This document shows positions 62,059-64,000 of a stretch of 64,000 nt of DNA, one piece after another. Each line of letters starts with the position of its first letter. Position 1 is the first letter of the stretch. A program made the translations under genes and the position numbers. The notes beneath the pieces were generated by a model. It was given only the letters and a program-made list of their open reading frames with translations, was not told where the DNA came from and searched no databases. This stretch comes from Cytidiella melzeri. Lineage: Eukaryota > Basidiomycota > Agaricomycetes > Polyporales > Irpicaceae. The stretch is taken from assembly GCA_022592445.1 (NCBI GenBank), contig JABYQR010000048.1:62001-126000 (forward strand), written 5' to 3'.

Positions 62059-62601
62059 TTAGGCAGTGGAGTTTTCTTCGATGACAGGTACAGATGCCTT
62101 TGCTGTGCCAATATGCATTTGCTCCGCGCGCAGACGGGCGAGATTGCTGGCCAGAAAAACCTGGGTGAACTGATAACCAGCGAGGACGCCGGTCGCTAGA
62201 AAGATGAGTGTGAGTGGTCTTGTACATTTTAGAAGAGTCAACGGCAATGCGCTGCTAGCTTCTGACGGAATATCGCAGCGAGGCAAGGACCTACCTATAC
62301 CGCAAATGAGTGTGCTGTTCCTGTTGAGTCTGTACAACTTTGACCCTATAATGGCTATGATAGAACAAGATTGGTGAGCATGCAGACAATCATCTCCTAT
62401 GCATCTGGAACTGTGGCGAAATTCAGCACTGACCGCCAACGAGACCCGATGACAGACCGGCGAAGATACCGTCTTTTTGGGCATCCTGGGCAATGCAGCA
62501 GATCAATGAAGCTTGTTGAGGTGTTATTGGTGGCTGAATGCACGCACCCTAGTACATCTGGCTACTGCATCGATGGGAAGACTTGACTCTGATTCGGACA
62601 T
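62059..62601 (-). CDS. Small two-helix membrane protein, 110 residues
   Basis: Four exons (62601-62566, 62533-62434, 62354-62295, 62195-62059) join in perfect phase (36+100+60+137 bases). Each intron has GT..AG ends. The first exon starts MSESESSLPIDA, then PPITPQQASLICCIAQDAQK. The core is KDGIFAGLSSGLVGAIIGSK, then a loop RLNRNST, then LICGIATGVLAGYQFTQVFL and ASNLARLRAEQ. These are two Gly-rich hydrophobic hairpin helices, as in small mitochondrial or ER membrane proteins. The tail is polar and ends VIEENSTA. The frame does not open as one long ORF because the exons are short and the first intron is only 32 bases. I do not recognise the family. The gene is divergent to the SPO22-like gene, 160 bases apart. 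Confidence 0.78.
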
Positions 62602-62761
62602 TGTAGTTGGTAGCAGCGGGAAACCGGGTGCGAGTGATGCCTGTCACAAAGCTCGGCGTGAGTTTGATCAAAGTCACGCCGACATGACGGGACGCGATCT
62701 CCCGTCACGCGCCCCAAACGCTGTCCGCTACTCCCATCATCTATTGACCAGACAACCAGAT

Positions 62762-64000
62762 ATGTCTGCCAGAAAACGGAAGTTTGAAACAGCGATTCAA
62801 CCGAAATTTGAGGCCATCCTAGGTGCACAAACTCTCATCACGACTCCACGGATGATTGATACAACTCTGATTGCAGATATTCTGGTTCTCATCAAGCCCA
62901 GGCTGAACGACCCTAAACGGAGCGCGTGGCAGTCATTGATTTCAGACCTTCATAAGCTTGCTGCGTTAGCGGAATCGATAAACCAGCACCGGCCTCGAAC
63001 CAGCCACGATTGGCTTTCAGTGGCTGACACCCTGGATCGTGAGGGTGCGTACGTACTTGAGAACATCCGCGCCCTCGCTGAATGCTACACTCCTACACAG
63101 GAGTCAATCTCTGGAATACCTCTAGTTCTATCAAAGGTGGCGCAGACGACACCGGCTGCGAAGTTGTTGCCGCATGTAAGTCATAGCCCTGGCCTGTTCC
63201 AAGAAGTCAGATGTTCCTTCATTGTATGCGGGTTCACTGGATATTCGCATACAGTGAGGTTTGCAGCGTTTCGCCTTATCGAGGCAGGATTGGAGCCAAA
63301 ACCATCCTTCGAAAGTTGGTCCTTTTCGTCCTTCGCCGTCTTTGTAAGGTTCACTGACACGTCCCCTTTGGAAGCTCTCATCCACGTGTTGCAGCTGGCA
63401 AGTAAAGCTGGCGCTAGTTTATCTGGTAAGCCATCCGATGAAGCTGGTACGCGTTATTCGACGACTGATCAATTCCGCTGTCAGAGACTAGTCGGCATGA
63501 TCTGGCCGCTGCGGTTCTGACGAGTGCAGCTAAGGTACGCCTGCAAAACCAGGCTATCCTCTCGAAGAACTCACTGCGCGTATCCTAGTATGAAGAGCAA
63601 CTCAGAGCGGCAGATGACCCAGAAAAGGTCCACCAGCAGTCGAAGTCGCAAGCTATCATCCTATACTTATCGTGTAGAATGGAAGCAGTAAGTAATGTGC
63701 TTACACTGTACCCACTTCTGACCCTCCGACGCTGCTGTCAGGCGTGGAAGGAGGGTAATGATGCTGTTGCAGAGTTTATGCTTCAAAAGATCACCGGTTG
63801 GCATTTCGTCTTCCGCTATTTACGTCTAGCGCGCTCAGTCGAAGCGTTTCGACCTTGCAGAGGACGATCTGCGCCTGCGTTCCCTACGGCAGCCCGACGT
63901 GAGCGTCACTCAGAAAATTTTCATCATCGTACCCTGTCCCAACGTTCGTCTACAGCGCGAGTCACTAGCATGCAAACTTCTTGAGATTGGTAAAGCCATT
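62762..64000 (+). CDS. SPO22/ZIP4-like meiotic protein, 5' part
   Basis: Begins MSARKRKFETAIQPKFEAIL and runs off the window, so it is partial. Blocks fitting SPO22/ZIP4 are LAALAESINQHRP, WLSVADTLDREG, RFAAFRLIEAGLEPKPSFE joined across an intron to TLIHVLQLASKAGASLS, then ETSRHDLAAAVLTSAAKYEE, QAIILYLSCRMEAAWKEGND, AVAEFMLQKIT, and RESLACKLLEIGKAI at the end. This helical TPR-like protein promotes crossover formation and links chromosome axes in meiosis. Clear introns: about 63318-63377, 63428-63490 and 63677-63740. The intron near 63176-63254 cannot be placed with canonical sites in phase, although the frame is open right through, and the join near 63828 is also uncertain. These points lower confidence in the exact protein, not in the family. 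Confidence 0.68.

Noticed and set aside
62513..62761. Upstream in-frame extension of the SPO22/ZIP4-like protein
   Set aside because: It overlaps the first exon of the divergent membrane-protein gene on the other strand and has no conserved text.
1..64000. Prokaryotic-type systems (operons, CRISPR arrays, insertion sequences)
   Set aside because: Spliceosomal introns in nearly every gene show that this is eukaryotic nuclear DNA, and no such arrays were seen.

Overview
This window is nuclear DNA from a filamentous basidiomycete, most likely a mushroom-forming agaricomycete. Genes are split by many 45-65 base GT..AG introns, several exons are tiny, genes are packed on both strands without operons, and lineage-typical families are present (a DUF6533-type membrane protein, an agaricomycete-style F-box protein, a PHO80/PCL-type cyclin). 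I joined exons by eye from splice sites, reading-frame phase and family motifs; no search was run.

Layout. 0-6.7 kb: a WW-domain glycine-rich protein (minus), then the ribosome-biogenesis helicase ECM16/DHR1 (plus). 7.1-21.2 kb: two tandem full-length ABCC (MRP-type) transporters, both apparently intact. 21.6-28.5 kb: a PIF1 helicase carrying an RNase H1-type hybrid-binding domain (minus), a WRN-like 3'-5' exonuclease, and a single-pass membrane protein. 29.4-36.1 kb: LAS1 (minus), an ammonium transporter of the Mep1/Mep3 type, a tRNA-His with an intron, and an F-box protein. 37.3-46.3 kb: a DUF6533-like membrane protein, phosphatidylserine decarboxylase (minus), branched-chain aminotransferase (minus), a GPALPP/DUF3752 protein, and a short-chain dehydrogenase. 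48.8-51.8 kb: an ADAL-type deaminase and a CHS7-like chitin synthase chaperone (both minus). 51.8-57.6 kb is gene-poor, with one possible coding relic. 57.6-64 kb: a PHO80/PCL-like cyclin, a small two-helix membrane protein assembled from four short exons (minus), and the 5' part of a SPO22/ZIP4-like meiotic gene that runs off the window.

The genes look like ordinary eukaryotic neighbours, not one pathway. ECM16 and LAS1 both serve ribosome assembly, and PIF1 and the exonuclease both act on nucleic acids, but nothing in the sequence shows co-regulation. The points most worth checking are the hybrid-binding-domain PIF1, the Glu-for-His change in the ammonium transporter pore, a GC-AG intron and a 7-base exon that differ between the tandem ABC transporters, and the hidden 110-residue membrane protein.
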